From Sphingobacterium gobiense (GTDB lineage: Bacteria > Bacteroidota > Bacteroidia > Sphingobacteriales > Sphingobacteriaceae): 64,000 nt of DNA. The notes below the pieces were generated by a model, which saw only the letters and a program-made list of their open reading frames with translations, searched no databases and was not told the origin of the DNA. Positions 61,966-64,000 of this stretch are shown here, piece by piece (position 1 is the first letter of the stretch; every line of letters starts with the position of its first letter). The DNA is taken from contig NZ_PVBS01000001.1 of NCBI RefSeq assembly GCF_002980575.1, positions 1-64,000 of the forward strand. The letters run 5' to 3'. The position numbers and the translations under genes were made by a program.

Positions 61966-64000
61966 TTAATAACTATAACTAAATCCAAATGTGGGGATGA
62001 TTTTGCTAGACGCTGTGTTGTCATTGACATATGTGAGTCTCGTTGATACGTTGATATCCGGCAACACATATCTAAATACGTTTAAGTCAGCCGATAACCC
62101 TATACCAAAACTTTTGGGAGTTAAGCTTTCGTCCACATTTTGGAAATCCGAAAATAACAATCCTTGAAAACGTTTAATATAAGCGAGAGAACCAATACTC
62201 CAATCGGGATAGAAAAGAGGAAGTCTGTAATTTGCCATCGCCGTATTATGGACAATTGGGGAATTAAAATGACCCCATCCCGAAACCATCGGAATATCAT
62301 ATGTTCCTAAATATATGCCGTTGTTCTTTTGCGCAGCAAACCGCAATTGCAAGCTGTGATTTGTCCACAAGCCCGGGAAATAGAAGTTGGTGCGTAACGA
62401 TAGTACTTCTCCAGATGAGCCTGTAGTAAATGGGCGATGACGAAAGGTAACGCTGAAGTTTTGTCCCCAGCGTGGCGCCAGATCCATCTTGCTTCGCATG
62501 CTATTTCTATTGATATACACTTGATAATTCAAAGGGAAAGCAATAACATCCTGGAAATTTTGCAGCTGTAAGCTGGTGTTGTAGCGTTTTGTATAGGATG
62601 TGCCAAAATTAAAACCGTAACTGTATACGATATTGCGCCGATATACGGAAAGCGGGATAGACATTTCGAAGATTGCATGATGATCGCGGTAATCAAACAT
62701 TATGATATTATTCGGATCATTCCCGGATACGGCATTGCCTACCATCCCCCTATTCATGTATCGGGCAGTGAATGTCGGAAAGTAACGCTTATAGGCTACT
62801 TCCGCAGAATAATGACTTTTTGCTATGTCTGGATCAAACTCATAACCGAGTTTAACCTGCGTGGTGTTTAATATGTCGTTTGATAACCAGAATATTCCCG
62901 GAATATAATTGTCAAAACTTTCAAAATTGGAGCCACTGATAGATAAACTGTGAAAATTGATAGCGTGCGTGCTAGGATTGTAGTTTTTAACAACGATTGA
63001 AGAAGTCGACTCATTCGACAAACTGTCTTTTTGTACTTTGTCCAATGTCGGGGAAGCGTACGGGAAACGGAATGGCTTCGGTTGCTCTATCGTAGAAAGC
63101 ACGATTTTCTTCTGCGCAAGTTTGTATCCGTTATGTTGATAATCGTTATATAACAACCATCCATTGGTGGCTATTGACGGGTTGAACGCACCAAATGCAG
63201 CGTCTGTTAGCTTATGTTGTCCGGTAGTCTTGTTGAATAGGTAGATGTTATCGATACCGTCATTGTGTGCCTTGAAAATAATATCGTCATGATAATAAAA
63301 CGGACGTTCCAATTGCTGATTTCCCCACGGAAGGACGAGATCAAAATCTTTCGTTATGAGGTTGAATTCCACTAGATTCGTTCCTTGTTCCGTAACGGCG
63401 ATAGCCACCACTTTTTCGCCGGAGGGATGGTATTTCGGTTGCTGCATATGCATTCCATCAGGAACGGCAACGCTATCCAGTATATTGCCGTTTTTCGAAT
63501 CTAATATAATCAATCTGCTTATATTCGCCGGATTTACTTCGACAACGACTATTTCATCACGAAAAGGATGAAATGCAGGAGAGTAATAGCGGGATGCTTT
63601 CGTCAGCGTTTTGGTACGTCCGGTTTCCGTATTATATATATTGATTACATTGTATGTCTGTTTACCAAATCGAGCGTGTTTGCGATATTCGTCCCAAACG
63701 ATCTCCTTGTTTCGAAGATGAAAATAAGGTGTTATTTGTATGCCTGTTTTGACGACACCGGTCTCATTTCCCAGGCTATCCAAACGCGTGATTTCATTAA
63801 CGGCGGTAGGAGCGTATTTAAGTACATATATTTCTTGGCTTCCATCCATTTGCGGTAATAAATAATCGCTAGGATACCGACTATTTTTCGCAGGTAGATT
63901 CGGATCATCCGGTGAAATAGGCGATTCTTGTTTCCATTTTTTTGTTAGTTCCAAGATGGTGCTGTCAAAAATCTCGGCTGGCTTTTCTCCCGAAACTAAT
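61966..64000 (-). CDS. partial: TolB-like beta-propeller protein with C-terminal outer-membrane barrel
   Basis: The reading frame is open through the right edge of the window, so the N-terminus is missing; at least 677 residues are visible. The first half has repeated WD40/PD40-type blades (YYSPAFHPFRDEIVVVEV, QPKYHPSGEKVVAIAV, FGAFNPSIATNGWLLYND). The second half (from about residue 330 of the visible part) is a beta-barrel rich in alternating aromatic residues and ends in GFSYSY, a typical outer-membrane barrel end. The combination is known from uncharacterised Bacteroidota proteins; function unknown. It converges on pgk with the periodic array between them. Confidence 0.78.
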   Translation of the reverse strand, partial: LVSGEKPAEIFDSTILELTKKWKQESPISPDDPNLPAKNSRYPSDYLLPQMDGSQEIYVLKYAPTAVNEITRLDSLGNETGVVKTGIQITPYFHLRNKEIVWDEYRKHARFGKQTYNVINIYNTETGRTKTLTKASRYYSPAFHPFRDEIVVVEVNPANISRLIILDSKNGNILDSVAVPDGMHMQQPKYHPSGEKVVAIAVTEQGTNLVEFNLITKDFDLVLPWGNQQLERPFYYHDDIIFKAHNDGIDNIYLFNKTTGQHKLTDAAFGAFNPSIATNGWLLYNDYQHNGYKLAQKKIVLSTIEQPKPFRFPYASPTLDKVQKDSLSNESTSSIVVKNYNPSTHAINFHSLSISGSNFESFDNYIPGIFWLSNDILNTTQVKLGYEFDPDIAKSHYSAEVAYKRYFPTFTARYMNRGMVGNAVSGNDPNNIIMFDYRDHHAIFEMSIPLSVYRRNIVYSYGFNFGTSYTKRYNTSLQLQNFQDVIAFPLNYQVYINRNSMRSKMDLAPRWGQNFSVTFRHRPFTTGSSGEVLSLRTNFYFPGLWTNHSLQLRFAAQKNNGIYLGTYDIPMVSGWGHFNSPIVHNTAMANYRLPLFYPDWSIGSLAYIKRFQGLLFSDFQNVDESLTPKSFGIGLSADLNVFRYVLPDINVSTRLTYVNDNTASSKIIPTFGFSYSY

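Noticed and set aside
1..64000. tRNA genes, insertion sequences, phage genes and defence-system genes
   Set aside because: I looked in all intergenic gaps and gene products and saw none; all long genes have ordinary chromosomal identities.

Overview
The window looks like chromosomal DNA of a Bacteroidota member, most probably a Sphingobacteriaceae-type organism (Sphingobacterium, Olivibacter or Pedobacter relatives). The evidence is a SusC/SusD pair, a fused CcoN-CcoO oxidase subunit, a Rho factor with an inserted charged linker, a SusR-like membrane regulator, lipoprotein signals throughout, and many upstream elements matching the Bacteroidota promoter (TTTG near -33, TAnnTTTG near -7). The genus assignment is inference.

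Layout. 1-128: 3' end of a 5S rRNA and its terminator, so an rRNA operon enters from the left. 177-3885: radical SAM protein, MazG-like pyrophosphohydrolase, RluB-type pseudouridine synthase, lytic transglycosylase. 4050-9814: a cbb3 oxidase operon (ccoNO, ccoQ, ccoP, ccoG, ccoH and a TauE/SafE-like gene) with an FNR-like box upstream. 9842-15695: a three-gene RND efflux operon on the minus strand. 15862-20140: cardiolipin synthase and a large secreted MG2/plug-type protein. 20197-36030: a DeoR regulator divergent from a long plus-strand series: polyol-permease-type MFS, 2-hydroxyacid dehydrogenase, two FGGY kinases, histidine phosphatase, periplasmic GDPD, SusC, SusD, a BACON lipoprotein and a secreted calcineurin-like phosphoesterase. 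Together these read as a phosphodiester/polyol acquisition locus. 36129-38863: YihY/BrkB protein and acyl-CoA synthetase. 39628-46713: an alpha-mannan type locus with a SusR-like DUF6377 regulator divergent from GH125, a FucP-type transporter, a broken GH76 and an intact GH76-like gene. 46743-60093: housekeeping and mixed genes (M61 peptidase, two paralogous GlcNAc-kinase-type proteins, glutathione peroxidase, thymidine kinase, YbaB, UPF0173 hydrolase, Rho, Pss, HPt, FolK, SppA). 60171-64000: phosphoglycerate kinase, a non-coding periodic array, and a partial beta-propeller/beta-barrel gene running off the window.

The most unusual element is the array at 61476-61790, between the convergent pgk gene and the beta-propeller gene. 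The tetranucleotide CGTT occurs 15 times at exactly 21-bp intervals (first C at 61476, 61497, 61518 and so on to 61770) with no slippage. The 17 bp between the cores are AT-rich and differ from unit to unit. No other CG dinucleotide occurs in the array, and it does not encode protein. Twenty-one bp is two turns of B-DNA, so every core faces the same side of the helix. This is not a CRISPR, an ordinary tandem repeat or a promoter, and I do not recognise it as a described element.

Other structures worth attention are a cluster of three nested inverted repeats at 52325-52471, two related GTAGAGACG-type palindromes between convergent genes, and several operator-like palindromes in divergent promoter regions (RND/cls, deoR/MFS, M61/GlcNAc kinase).
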